Source of the DNA: Sipunculus nudus
Taxonomy: Eukaryota > Annelida > Sipuncula > Golfingiida > Sipunculidae
Length of the DNA: 64,000 nucleotides
Direction of reading: 5' to 3'
NCBI GenBank assembly: GCA_026874595.1
Contig: CM049306.1
Location: 198,019 to 262,018, forward strand
Positions 47,023 through 60,299 of this stretch are shown here, piece by piece. Position numbers and translations under genes: made by a program. Within the stretch, counting starts at the first letter, position 1, and each line of letters starts with the position of its first letter. The notes below the pieces were generated by a model, which saw only the letters and a program-made list of their open reading frames with translations, was not told where the DNA came from and searched no databases.

Positions 47023-47049
47023 CACTTTTAACGGAAAAGGAAACATTGC

Positions 47050-47297
47050 ATGGTGCAACACTACCTTTGTGTAGTGAACTAATAAACAGCACTACCTTTG
47101 TGTTGTGAACTAATAAACAGCACTACCTTTGTGAAGTGAACTAATAAATAGCACTACCTTTGTGTAGTGAACTAATAAATAACACTACCTTTGTGTAGTG
47201 AACTAATAAATAGCACTACCTTTGTGTAGTGAACTAATGAATAGCACTACCTTTGTGTAGTGAACTTATAAATAGCACTACCTTTGTGTAGTGAACT
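47050..47297 (+). repeat. 31-bp minisatellite, left segment
   Basis: Eight units of AATAAAC(or T)AGCACTACC with TTTGTGTAGTGAACT. The last units carry the AATAG variant. It ends in the unit at GAACT where a family C element begins. Confidence 0.9.
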
Positions 47298-48377
47298 AGA
47301 CATTTCTTGGCACCGCAGGTGCCAGAGTATCCCCAGATATAGTAGGCCCCCCCCTTCCTTTAAGAATAGGCCCCTATTTTTAGCAGCATATTATTGTTTC
47401 TTTCATCTATCAATCCAAAATCTTTTTGAAGATGTTGGTCCTGTGACCTTGACCTTTTGGCACATCACAAGGCTATCCAAGATCTTCTGTCACCTTGATT
47501 TTGGGACCAATCCATGCAAACGATCTTGAGATATTTAAGAGTTTGTGTAATTTTCAGCAGAAATGACCTTGTGATCTCACAATTGGCAGGCGTCTTCCTC
47601 TATTGGCAGGGGAACTGTATGTGCAAGATGAAATGTCTGAGATGAAATGTTTGGCTGAAAATACATCCACAATCTTTTTAAAGATGTGTCCTGTGACCTT
47701 GACCTTTGACCTCATGACCCCAAAATCAATTCGAGTCTTGCTTTCTCAATGGGACATATATAAGTCAAGTTTGAAATCAATATGGCTATCAACACTGGAG
47801 ATATCATAAGAGGTGTGTGATTTTCACCAAATATGGACACATTAAAGGTCAAGGTCACTCTCATGGTAAAGGTCATGACCCAAATTTAAATAGACCTCAT
47901 CCCATAACCCATCTCTCTACATGTGCATAATATGAAAGAAATCAGTCTATTAGTTTCTGACTTATAATGCTCACAGTACTGTCAAGTGGCAATAATGGGG
48001 GTATTAAAAGGCGTAAGAACAAGAAAAGGATAATAGGTGGCGCCAACTGATTCCGGTATATCACAAGGCTATCCAAGATCTTCCATCACCTTGATTTTTG
48101 GACCAGTCCATGCCAGCTTACTTGAGATATTTAAGAATTTGTGTTATTTTCTGCAAAAATGGACTTATTCAAGGTCAAGGTCACTCTCCTAGCATAGGTC
48201 ATGACCCCATTTTAAATGGGCTTCGTCCCCTTACCTATATCTATACAAATGTACAGTTTGAAAAAGATCAGTGAAATATTTTTTGAGTTATCCCGCTCAC
48301 AAGGTTTTTCTGCGGCGGCAGCTTGAGCGGGGGCACCGTCGTGAAACCATACTATCCAGACTTTGTCTGGGGATACA
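47298..48377 (+). mobile_element. Family C element inserted in the minisatellite
   Basis: 5' AGACATTTCTTGGCACCGCA with the hairpin GGCACC-GCA-GGTGCC and GTATCCCCAGA. 3' end has CCAGAC-TTT-GTCTGGGGATAC. The 5' GTATCCCCAGA.ATA block is an inverted match to the 3' TATGTCTGG.GATAC of sister copies. The minisatellite resumes in phase (GAACT | AATAAAC) on the other side, giving an exact empty site. The interior has 'aaggtcaaggtcactctc' blocks and no protein. Confidence 0.85.
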
Positions 48378-50103
48378 ACTAATAAACAGCACTACCTTTG
48401 TGTAGTGAACTAATAAACAGCACTACCTTTAAGTAGTGAACTAATAAACAGCACAACCTTTGTGTAGTGAACTAATAAACAGCACTACCTTTGTGTAGTG
48501 AACTAATAAACAGCACTACCTTTTGTAGTGAACTAATAAACAGCACTACCTTTTGTGGTGAACTAATAAACAGCACTACCTTTGTGTAGTGAACTAATAA
48601 ACAGCACTGCCTTTGTGTAGTGAACTAATAAACAGCACTGCCTTTGTGTAGTGAACTAATAAACAGCACAACCTTTGTGTAGTGAACTAATAAATAGCAC
48701 TGCCTTTGTGTAGTGAACTAATAAACAGCACTACCTTTTGTAGTGAACTAATAAACAGCACTACCTTTTGTGGTGAACTAATAAACAGCACTACCTTTGT
48801 GTAGTGAACTAATAAACAGCACTGCCTTTGTGTAGTGAACTAATAAACAGCACTGCCTTTGTGTAGTGAACTAATAAACAGCACTGCCTTTGTGTAGTGA
48901 ACTAATAAACAGCACTGCCTTTGTGTAGTGAACTAATAAACAGCACTGCCTTTGTGTAGTGAACTAATAAACAGCACTGCCTTTGTGTAGTGAACTAATA
49001 AACAGCACTGCCTTTGTGTAGTGAACTAATAAACAGCACTGCCTTTGTGTAGTGAACTAATAAACAGCACTGCCTTTGTGTAGTGAACTAATAACAGCAC
49101 TGCCTTTGTGTAGTGAACTAATAAACAGCACTGCCTTTGTGTAGTGAACTAATAAACAGCACTGCCTTTGTGTAGTGAACTAATAAACAGCACTACCTTT
49201 GTGTAGTGAACTAATAAACAGCACTGCCTTTGTGTAGTGAACTAATAAACAGCACTGCCTTTGTGTAGTGAACTAATAAACAGCACTGCCTTTGTGTAGT
49301 GAACTAATAAACAGCACTACCTTTGTGTAGTGCACTAATAAACAGCACTACCTTTGTGTAGTGAACTAATAAACAGCACTGCCTTTGTGTAGTGAACTAA
49401 TAAACAGCACTGCCTTTGTGTAGTGAACTAATAAACAGCACTGCCTTTGTGTAGTGAACTAATAAACAGCACTACCTTTGTGTAGTGAACTAATAAACAG
49501 CACTACCTTTGTGTAGTGAACTAATAAACAGCACTACCTTTTTGTAGTGAACTAATTAACAGCACAACCTTTGTGTAGTGAACTAATAAACAGCACTACC
49601 TTTGTGTAGTGAACTAATAAACAGCACTACCTTTGTGTAGTGAACTAATAAACAGCACTACCTTTGTGTAGTGAACTAATAAACAGCACTGCCTTAGTGT
49701 AGTGAACAAATTAACAGCACTACCTTTGTGTATTAACAGCACTACCTTTGTGTAGTGAACTAATTAACAGCACTACCTTTGTGCAGTGAACTAATAAACA
49801 GCACTGCCTTTGTGTAGTGAACTAATAAACAGCACTACCTTTGTGTAGTGAATTAATAAACAGCACTACCTATGTGCAGTGAACTAATAAACAGCACTAC
49901 CTTTGTGCTGTGAACTAATAAACAGCACTACCTTTGTGCAGTGAACTAATAAACAGCACTACCTTTGTGCAGTGAACTAATAAACAGCACTACCTTTGTG
50001 CAGTGAACTAATAAACAGCACTACCTTTGTGCAGTGAACTAATAAATAGCACTACCTTTGTGTAGTGAACTAATAAATAGCACTACCTTTGTGTAGTGAA
50101 CTA
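48378..50103 (+). repeat. 31-bp minisatellite, main array (~55 copies)
   Basis: Near-perfect 31-bp period, with CTACC/CTGCC variants in blocks (a long homogeneous CTGCC run about 48790-49300) and GTGCAGTG variants near 49870-50035. No unique spacers, so not CRISPR. Confidence 0.95.
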
Positions 50104-52242
50104 GACATTTCTTGGCACCGCAGGTGCCAGAGTATCACCAGACATACTATCCCCCCCTATAAAAATAGGCCCCAATTTTAGGAGCATATACTGACACTTG
50201 GCAAGCAATTATTGTTTCTTCCATCTATCAATCCACAATCTTTTTGAAGATTTTGGTCCTGTGACCTTGACCTTTGACCTCATGACCCCAAAATCATTTG
50301 GGGTCTTGCTTTTTCAATGGGACAATTATAAGTCAAGTTTGAAATCTATACATCAATAAAAGCAGGAATTATCATCCAGAAACTAATTTTTTGACAGATG
50401 GCTCCTGTGGCCTTGACCTTTGACCTTGTGACCCCAAAATTGATATTGATCATCCACTTTTATATATAAATCAATAGAGGTCTAGATTTATTGATTGGCC
50501 ATATATTTGTCTATATATTTTTAAAGATGTGTCCTGTGACCTTGACTTTGACCTCATGACCCCAAAATCAATTTGGGTCTTGCTTTTCCAATGGGACATA
50601 TACAAGTCAAGTTTGAAATCCATACATCAACTAGATATTTCTTGGCACCGCAGGTGCCATAGTATCCCCAGACAATCCCCCCCCCCCTTTAAGAATAGGC
50701 CCCCCATCTTCAGCAACAATAAATATCAGACCACACTCATAGAAAAGGTCATTCTCATAGAAAAGGTCATGATCCAAACTTCAATATACATCATCCCCTA
50801 ACCCATGTCTATGTATATGCAAGAAATCTGTCCATTAGTTTTTGACTTATAATGCTCACAATACTGTTAAGTGGCAATGATGGGGTATTAAACGGCACAG
50901 AAACAAGTAAAAGAATAACAGGTGGCACCACCTGTTTCCCGTACATGACAACACTATCCAAGATCTTCGTTCAAGTTGATTTTTGGACCAATTAATGCAT
51001 CCCTTATTGAGAAATTAATGATTTTGTGTGATTTTCACCATATATGGCAATATTGAAGGTCAAAGCCACTCATTGGAAAGGTCATGACCCCTATTCAAAT
51101 AAAGATTATCCTATAACCCATATCCATGTATATGCATAATATGAAAGAAATTTGTCCATTAGTTTTTGACTTAAAATGCTCACAGTACTGATAAATGGCA
51201 ATGATGGGGTATTAAACGGCACAAAACAAGTAAAAGAATAACAGGTGGCTCCACCTGTTTCCGGTACATGACAATACTTTCCAAGATCTTCGAACATGTT
51301 GATTTTTGGACCAATGCATGCATCCCTTATTGAGATATTAATGATTTTGTGTAATTTTCACCATATATGGCAATATTCAAGGTCAAGGCCACTCTAATAG
51401 GAAAGGTCATGACCTCATTTTATATATACATCATCCCATAACCCATGTCTATGTATATGCATAATATGAAAGAAATCTGTCCATTAGTTTTTGACTTATA
51501 ATGCTCACAGGTTATAAATGTACTGTTAAGTGGCAATGATGGGGTATTAAACGGCACGAAAACAAGTAAAAGAATAACAGGTGGGGCCACCTGTTTCCGG
51601 TACATGACATTACTATCCAAGATCTTCGGTCAAGTTGATTTTTGGACCAATGCATGCATCCCTTATTGAGAAATTAATGATTTTGTGTGATTTTCACCAT
51701 ATATGGCAATATTCAAGGTCAAGGCCACTCTGATAGGAAAGGTCATGACCCCAATTTAAATAAACATCATCCCATAACCCATATCTATGTATTTGCATAA
51801 TATGAAAGAAATCTGTCCATTAGTTTTTGACTTATAATGCTCACAGTACTGTCAAGTAGCAATTTTGGGGATATTAAACGGCATTAAAACAAGTAAAGAA
51901 TAATAGGTTGCGCCACCAGTTTCTGGAACATGACAACTCTATCCATGATCTTCGATCAACTTGATTTTGGGATCAATCCATGCAATTTTTCTAGAGATAT
52001 TCAAGAATTTGTGGGATTTTCCCCAAAATTGAACCTATTCAAGGTCAAGGTCACTCTCCTAGTTGAGGTCATGACCTCATTTTAAATAGGCGTCGTCCTC
52101 TCACCCATATCTATATATACTAAGTTTGGTAAAGATCCGTGAAATATTTTTTGAGTTATTGTGTCCAAAAGAAATCTCTGCCGCGGCGGCGGCGCGACCG
52201 TGCCTAAACCATAGTATCTCCAGACTATGTCTGGCGATACAA
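50104..52242 (+). mobile_element. Second family C insertion, complex
   Basis: Starts at the same point in the minisatellite unit (GAACT | AGACATTTCTTGG). A further 5' end occurs at 50631 (ACTAGATATTTCTTGGCACC). The middle has four units of about 300-320 bp (near 50920, 51240, 51580 and 51900) with CAGGTGG.(A/T/G/C)CCACCTGTTTCC and 'gtcaagttgatttttggaccaa'. The 3' hairpin GTATCTCCAGAC-TAT-GTCTGGCGATAC ends at about 52240. Confidence 0.75.
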
Positions 52243-53295
52243 TAAAAGTAGGTATTATCATCCAGAAACTAATGTTTGGCCAGATGGCTCCTGTGACCTT
52301 AACCTTTGACCTTGTGACCTCAAAATTGCTAGGGGTCTTCCACTCTTGGCAGTTGAACTATATGTGCAAGATGAAAGATCTGAGATGAATTGTTTGGCTT
52401 AAAATACATCCACAATCTTTTTAAAGATGTGTCCTGTGACCTTGACCTTTGACCTCATGACCCCAAAATCAATTTGGGTCTTGCTTTTCTAATGGGTCAT
52501 ATACAAGTCAAGTTTGAAATCCATACATCAATAGAAGCAGGAATTATCATCCAGAAACTAATTTTTGGACAAATGGCTCCTGTGACCTTCACCTTTGACC
52601 TTGTGACCTCAAAATTGATAGGGTTTTTACTCTCTTGGCAGGTAAACTATATGTGCAAGATGAAAGATCTGAGATGAAATGTTTGGCTGAAAATGCATCC
52701 ACAATCTTTTCAAAGATGTGTCCTGTGACCTTGACCTCTGACCTCATGACCCTAGAACCTATAGGGTTCTTACTTTAGTGGTCGGCCATACATAAGTCAC
52801 GTTTGAAATTCATATGGCTATCAACACTAGAGATATCATAACAGGTGTGTGATTTTCACCAAATATGGACATTAAAGGTCAAAGCCACTCTCATGGTAAA
52901 GGTCATGACCCAAATTTAAATAAACCTCATCCCATAACCCATCTCTCTATATGTGCATAATATGATAGAAATCTGTCCATTAGTTTTTGACTTATAATCC
53001 TTACAGTACTGTCAAGTGGCAATTATGGGGGTATTAAAAGGCGTAAGAACAAGAAAAGATTAATAGGTGGCGCCACCAGTTTCCGGTATATCACAAGGCT
53101 ATCCAAGATCTTCTGTCACCTTGATTTTTGGACTAGTCTATGCAAGCTTACTTGAGATATTTAAGAATTTGTGTTATTTTCAGCAAAAATGGACCTATTC
53201 AAGGTCAAGGTCACTCTCCTAGCACAGGTCATGACCCTATTTTAAATAGGCTTCGTCCCCTTACCTATATCTATACAAATGTAAAGTTTGAAAAA
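52243..53295 (+). repeat. Family C interior, further diverged units
   Basis: 'cctgtgaccttgacctttgacc' and 'catgaccccaaaatcaattt' occur repeatedly, then AGGTGGCGCCACCAG and 'aaggtcaaggtcactctcct'. Stops at 53295 before any 3' hairpin, where the minisatellite resumes. Confidence 0.65.
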
Positions 53296-53365
53296 GAACT
53301 AATAAATAACACTACCTTTGTGTAGTGAACTAATAAATAACACTACCTTTGTGTAGTGAACTGAT
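53296..53365 (+). repeat. 31-bp minisatellite, right remnant
   Basis: Two units with the AATAAC variant (GAACTAATAAATAACACTAC), ending at 53362. Confidence 0.85.
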
Positions 53366-53647
53366 AAAATACTTGGAGGATGGGTCAGTGCTGTCACTAG
53401 CATGGCGTTTGGTCTCTTTTGGTGGGAGGCTTCTAGCAGGATCTGCAATATATGAGCACCATGCGCCACACAAACACTACTTAAGCCACATCTTACATAC
53501 AAAGTTCCCACATGATCTGGAAAACATTTTTTTCCCTTTGTGTTACTGGCAGTAGATACTGGAGAAAATAACTTAGCTTTACAAACTATAGTCCAAGGGA
53601 TGCCAATTGGTTCTATGGGTAATTTTTTTTACAAAATTCATATTTAA

Positions 53648-55717
53648 AACAAGAGACCTGTGGGTTACAATGCTCAGCTGATACTGTTTAAGAGCATATT
53701 TGTATAAAATCCCAACTGTATAAAAAAAAAAAAACTAACATTCACCTTGTTTATTGGACCTGTCAATTGAGGTGGCAAAGGAGAGAGGTGATGAAGAGAG
53801 TGTGTGGGGAAAGGGGATGGGTGGTGGGTGTGGGAAGTCTGTGTGGTAGTTACTGCAGGCTGCCTGAATTGAAAGTCAGCTGGCTGCCCAAGTAAACATA
53901 TTACAATTTACAGCTGTGAACTTAAAATATAGTTTCAGAACATTTGCATTTAAATCTACTCATAAACAAGGGACCCATGGGTCACGGCGCTCAGCTGATT
54001 GTGACAGTTATAACAGCATCAACATAGATTTTTTTAAGTTGCAATAAAAATACTACCCTCAGTGCTCAGGAACTATGATTGGGGGGGGGGGGGGTAGAGT
54101 TACAACACCTTTGCATTTAAATACAGAATACAGAATTAAATTCAATGGTGCTTACAGGGACTGGTGGGAGTTACAGCACCTCTGCATATACGTAAAGGAT
54201 AAAATTCAATTTAAATGAAATTATTTTTAAATACTGAAAAACAGGCAGAGAGATGGAAAGCAAAGCAAATAACTTTAATTTCCATTCTACTGAGACAGGA
54301 AAATAATGAACAAATATTTGCATTAGATCCTATTTTTCTTTTGTTAAGTCATTCTTTTTAAGTTTTACTATATTAACTATATAGTGTTACTATATATTTA
54401 CAGTATATCATATATATCTGAATATTTAAATTAATACACAAATCTAAATTGCATCAACATTTATACTTAATTTATTCAGGTCACATTATGCACACAGATA
54501 TATTTCTTTTTTTTTTCATAAAATATATTTTTTAAATTTGCAAAGCAATGAATATATGAAAATAACACTTCAGAATCCACAATTTTAAATGACACCTTTA
54601 ATTATCCATGATTTGTTTCATATATTATCAAATTATGCCTACTGATGGGTTAAATTATATTTTGTTAAATTATTTAAAAGGAAATAATTTCTTTAAAATT
54701 CTACATCTGAACAACGTGGCATCTCTTGGATTACTTCTTGAATTAATATTTCAAGAAAAGTTGTGCACATTGGATCAAAAACAGCTTCACATTTAAAGAA
54801 ATAAAGTTGACAATAACAAACCATGTATTGCAATATAATTGGTGATGGTGGTGGTGGTGGTGCAGGGGGGTGGGTGTTAGGGTAGGGCCCATGAGAATAA
54901 ATGTATGTTTATTACAGCAGGGGTGTTCTGCCAGTGCTGCATCACTAATAAGGTTACCGAGGCAAGGCTGTAGTGAGCAAGAGTGGGGTCTTGGATATAC
55001 AAAATGCAAATACATTAGAGCATCTGAAAATTTCAATAATTAGAATAATTTTTAAGCTTTTACTTTCAAATTTCAGAATTCAACAGAATAAATCCACATG
55101 TGTCCCGGCTGTGAAAAATAAATTAAATATACTTATGAGAAAAAAACGTGCCATGGTTAAATTTGGGCAAAATTTAAGGTACCAATTTTATATTTTTGCT
55201 AATATTTAAAAAATTTAAAAGATTTTGATCTAATTTTGGGTATACAATTAAATTTTGATTAATTAAAGTTATATAACTGAAAAAAAGTCTTTAGCTTTAA
55301 CATTTTTTTGTGTTAAGAGACCAAATATTTTTCCTGAATTTTTAAAAAGTGCAATATGTTTGGGCCCATAACTTTTTTAAATTACATAATACTGACCTAA
55401 TTTCTGACAAGTACATAGGAACTATATACAGGAATATTTATGGTAAATATGAGGAAAAACAAATGAGTGGTTTTGATATTAGGCCGTCCTGAAGTGTGAA
55501 AATAGGTTTTTAATAAAAAATTGAGGTTTTTCCTTAATTTCTAAAAAAAAAACAAGGTCGCAAAGACCCAGTTTTCCACTTGGTAGGAGATCTAACATTA
55601 TGCCGAATTTTGGATTCCTAGGTCTTACGGTATCAAAACGTGCCACATCTACGGACGGACGACAGACAATGGACCACGACTATAGCTCAGATGACTTATA
55701 GTCAGCTGAGCTAAAAA
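53648..55717 (+). mobile_element. Family A fragments: two 5' ends and one complete 3' end
   Basis: 5' termini AACAAGAGACCTGTGGG (53648) and AACAAGGGACCCATGGGTCA (53965), AT-rich DNA shared with 32140-32700, a G run at 54078-54091, (GGT)n at 54842-54861, then the X-type 3' part from about 54970 to the hairpin ending GCTGAGCTAAAA at 55716. The His-run ORF on the minus strand is just the (GGT)n. Confidence 0.65.
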
Positions 55718-56348
55718 CCCCAGGACTGTTCATGACTCAGTATCTTAATACCATAATATAATCTTACATATAATAATATAATCTTGTGTGATTTTATCAT
55801 ATAATATTTAAAAAAAGTTAAATTAATAATTATTAATTTGCAAAAGTAGAGGACAGGACTGTAGACCTGAAAATTTATTTTGTAATAAAAAAAAATAAAA
55901 AAAATTATTAAAATAGAGTCAGCTGGTTGCCCAAGTAAAATTACATGACACATGGAAGAGGAGGTTCGCCAGATATGAACAAAACAACACCACTGGTGTT
56001 CATGTTGTGTATTCTTGAAGGGTAACAAGACTTTTTGTAAACAATACTTGACTTAATCTTCCAAAACTTGAATTTAAGCTACAATTGTTTAACAATTGCC
56101 TTCAAATTTTAGAATATATAGGCCTAAAGCTTATATGTCCATAATATGAAAATAAAATCAAATGTACTTACATAAATAAAAGTGCCTCAGTCAAAGTTGG
56201 GCAAAATTTAAGGTAATGATTTTACATTTATGCATAACGTAAAAACATTTGTAATCTAATTTTTGGTATACGGTTAACAGACAGCCAGATGGACAATAGA
56301 CAAAGGGCCATTACTGTAACTCCGGCGACTTTCAGTCAGCTGAGCTAA
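55718..56348 (+). repeat. Intron and a short family A 3' end
   Basis: Nothing recognisable to about 56040, then a diverged family A 3' portion with 'gtcaaagttgggcaaaatttaaggta' and a degraded terminal hairpin (AACTCCGGCGACTT..TCAGCTGAGCTAAA) at about 56348. Confidence 0.55.
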
Positions 56349-56429
56349 ATATGACCTGACTATTAATGAATCAGGTACTTGAGTAATTATCTGGAGGAAA
56401 ATGATCACAACATCTGGAATGAAGTGAAA

Positions 56430-57180
56430 ATAATAAAGGCACTGCGTTACAGATGGGTATCAATTACAGATTATAAAGGCACTGTGCTACAGATGGGTAT
56501 TGACTACAGATAATAAAGGCACTGCCTTACAGATGGTTGATTACAGATAATAAAGGCACTGCCTTACAGATGGTTGATTACAGATAATTAAGGCTCTGCG
56601 TTACAGATGGGTCTTCATTACAAATATTAAAGGCACTGTGTTACAGACGGGTATTGATTACAGATAATAAAGGCACTGCCTTACAGATGGGTATTGATTA
56701 CAGATAATAAAGGCACTGCCTTACAGATGGTTGATTACAGATAATTAAGGCTCTGCGTTACAGATGGGTCTTCATTTCAAATATTAAAGGCACTGTGTTA
56801 CAGATGGGTATTGATTACAGATAATAAAGGCACTGCCTTACAGATGGGTATTGATTACAGATAATAAAGGCACTGCCTTACAGATGGGTATTGATTACAG
56901 ATAATAAAGGCACTGCCTTACAGATGGGTATTGATTACAGATAATAAAAGCACTGCGTTACAGATGGGTCTTCATTACAAATAGTAAAGACACTGTGTTA
57001 CAGATGGATACTGATTACAGATAATGAAGGCACTGTGTTACAGATGGATATTGACTACAGATAATGAAGGCACTGCTTACAAATGGGTATTGATTACAGA
57101 TAATATAGGCACTGTGTTACAGCTAGATGGATATTGATTACAGATAATAAAGGCATTGTGTTACAGATCGATATTGATTA
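56430..57180 (+). repeat. 40-bp minisatellite
   Basis: About 19 units of CAGATAATAAAGGCACTGCC and TTACAGATGGGTATTGATTA. Length variants are 36-40 bp (TGGTTGATTA), plus a higher-order block including CTCTGCGTTACAGATGGGTC. 57181-57620 holds nothing recognisable. Confidence 0.92.
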
Positions 57181-57624
57181 CAGCTGGCACTATAGTTTAT
57201 AACACATCATAACATTAAAAGTCCCCAGCATTGTCCATTCCTGAAAAAATATACCAGTAGGTACTGAGAAAGTTATTAAGTATAAAATTACCAAGATTCA
57301 GTTCAATATTTTATTCTTTTAGCTGGAGTGCCAAGAAATATGAGCATTTCATTATTTAAATCAAAATTCCAATGGGCATCCCTACATCTGGAATGGACTA
57401 CAATTAGTTTTTTATACTTAAGTCCGCTTTAAAGCCTAGGTGGAATGGACTAGAATCAGTTTTTCTCTTAATAACACATTCCTCTTAAATACAGGGGACA
57501 AACATCTGGGTTATAGCAAAATACATGATAATAATTTTAAAGGAATCCTCTGATGGCTTTTTTTGCAACAGACATCCACTAATGATTTAATTGTCCATCC
57601 TTCTGCTATCAATCATGGCCATCA

Positions 57625-60055
57625 TGGCAGCAATGTCTGACAATTCAAACCATTCACTGACAGCAATCATCAATGTTGACAGTTCACAAAACTTACTGAC
57701 AGCAGGCAGCAAATGTCCACACTTACACTGATAGCAATGTCTGACAGTTCAAACCATACACTGCCATCAGTCAGAAATGTCTGACAGTTTAGATCATACA
57801 CAGACATCAGTCACCAACTGTCTGCCAGTTCACTCCAAACACTGACATCAGTCAGTGTAATGTCTAACAGTTCAAACCATACACAAACAGCATTCAGCAC
57901 ACAGTTCACACCATACACTGACATCAGTCAACAATGTCTGACAGTTTAGACCATACACTGACTGCAGTCAGGAATGTCTGCCAGTTCAAACCATCCACTG
58001 ATAGTAGTCAGCACACAGGTCAAGCCATACACTGATAGCAGTCTGCAATGTATGACAGTTCAAATCAATCACTGATAACAGTCATCCCACAGTTCAAACC
58101 ATACACTGATAGCAGTCAGCAATGTCTGACAGTTTTGACCATACACTGATAACAGTCAGCCCACAGTTCAAACCATACACTGAGAGCAGTCAGCAATGTC
58201 TGACAGTTTTGACCATACACTGACAGCAGTCAGCCCACAGTTTAAACCATACACTGACAGCAGTCAGCAATGTCTGACAGTTTTAACCATACACTGATAA
58301 CAGTCAGCCCATAGTTCAAACCATACACTGACAGCAGTCAGCAATGTCTGACAGTTTTGACCATACACTGACAGCAGTCAGCCCACAATTCAAACCAGAC
58401 ACTGACAGCAGTCAGCAATGTCTGACAGTTTTGACCATACACTGACAGCAGTCAGCCCACAGTTCAAACCATACACTGACAGCAGTCAGCAATGTCTGAC
58501 AGTTTTGACCAGAAATTGATAGCAGTCAGCCCACAGTGCAAACCATACAATGACAGCAGTCAGCAATGTCAGACAGTTTTGACCATACACTGACAGCAGT
58601 CAGCCCAAGGTTCAAACCATACACTGAAAGCAGTCGAAAAAGGTCTGACAGTTCACAACATTCACTGACAGCAGTAAACAATATCTGCATTATCTGGCAT
58701 TTCATTCCATACACTGATAGCAGACAGCACACATATCAAGCCATACACTGACAATATTTGATGGTTTAGATCATACAATGACATCAGTCAGCATGTCTGA
58801 AAGTTCACAAAAAGACTCACTGACAGCAGGCAGCCAATGTCTGACACTTCACAACACTCACTGACAACTGTCAGCAAATGTCTGACATGTCACTCCATAC
58901 ACTGATAGCAATGTCTGACAGTTCAAACCATACACTGATATCAGTCAGCAATGTCTGACAGTTTTGACCATCCCCTGATAACAGTCTGCCCACAGTTCAA
59001 ACCATACACTGACAGCAGTCAGCAAAATCTGACAGTTTAAACCATACACACACATCAGTCAGCAATATCCCACTGTTCAAACCATACATGGATATCTGTC
59101 AGCAAATGTCAGAACTGAAATCAGTCAGCAATGTCACAACACTCACTGACAGCAGTAAGCACACAGGTCAAGCCATACACTGATAGCAGTCAGCAATGTC
59201 TTAAGGTTCACTTCAAACAGTAATGTCAGTAAATAATGTCTGACATGTCTAACCATACGCTGATAACACTTTTCAATGACTGACAGTTTACTCCATTCAC
59301 TGATAACAGTACACAGTTCCAACCATACACTAATAGCAGTCAGCACAGTTCAAACCATACCCTGACATCAGTCACCAATGTCTTTCAGTTCATATCAAAC
59401 AGTAATGTCAGTGAACAATGTCTGACATTTCAACCCATACACTAATAGCAGTCAGCACAGTTCAAACCATACCCTGACATCAGTCACCAATGTCTTTCAG
59501 TTCATATCAAACAGTAATGTCAGTGAACAATGTCTGACATTTCAACCCATACACTAATAGCAGTCAGCACAGTTCAAACCATACCCTGACATCAGTCACC
59601 AATGTCTTTCAGTTCATATCAAACAGTAATGTCAGTGAACAATGTCTTACATTTCAACCCATACACTAATAGCAGTCAGCACAGTTCAAACCATACCCTG
59701 ACATCAGTCACCAATGTCTTTCAGTTCATATCAAACAGTAATGTCAGTGAACAATGTCTGACATTTCAACCCATACACTAATAGCAGTCAGCACAGTTCA
59801 AACCATACCCTGACATCAGTCACCAATGTCTTTCAGTTCATATCAAACAGTAATGTCAGTGAACAATGTCTGACATTTCAACCCATACACTAATAGCAGT
59901 CAGCACAGTTCAAACCATACCCTGACATCAGTCACCAATGTCTTTCAGTTCATATCAAACAGTAATGTCAGTGAACAATGTCTGACATTTCAAACCATAC
60001 ACTGATAGCAGTCAGCACACAGTTCAAACCATATACTGACACCAGTCAAGTAAAT
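57625..60055 (+). repeat. Complex minisatellite with 74-bp and 112-bp higher-order units
   Basis: The basic phrase is ACCATACACTGACAGCAGTC and AGCAATGTCTGACAGTT. Between about 58090 and 58620 a dimer of 40+34 bp (74 bp) repeats. Between 59340 and 59960 a 112-bp unit repeats six times almost perfectly (starts 59341, 59453, 59565...). The edges are diverged monomers. ORFs within are shadows of the repeat. Confidence 0.92.
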
Positions 60056-60178
60056 GATCTGTAAAACTGTAAGTACTCAGTTCTTTTTACTCAGTGAATG
60101 GTGTTTCTAAAATTTGAATTACTGCTGTTACACACCATGACTGGTTTTTGTCAAAAAGGATCATGAAGTTTAAAAAGC

Positions 60179-60299
60179 TATGGTAAAGGCAGGCCCCATC
60201 TCATTTATATTATCAATGTCAAAATGCACAAGGGAAATATGGTGAAAGCAGGCCCCATCTCATTTATATTATCCATGTCAGTATGCAAAAGGCAAATAC
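60179..60299 (+). repeat. 61-bp tandem duplication
   Basis: 'aggcaggccccatctcattt' and the following 40 bases occur twice in direct order. 60300-61305 otherwise shows no gene I can support. Confidence 0.8.

Noticed and set aside
48378-50103. CRISPR-like regular array
   Set aside because: The 31-bp units are contiguous with no unique spacers, and the context is an animal intron. It is a minisatellite.
54743-55036. His-rich minus-strand ORF
   Set aside because: The histidine run is a translated (GGT)n microsatellite, and the rest is repeat-derived.
57625-60055. Protein-coding repeat domain
   Set aside because: No frame stays open over the array, and unit lengths (74, 112 bp) are not multiples of three.
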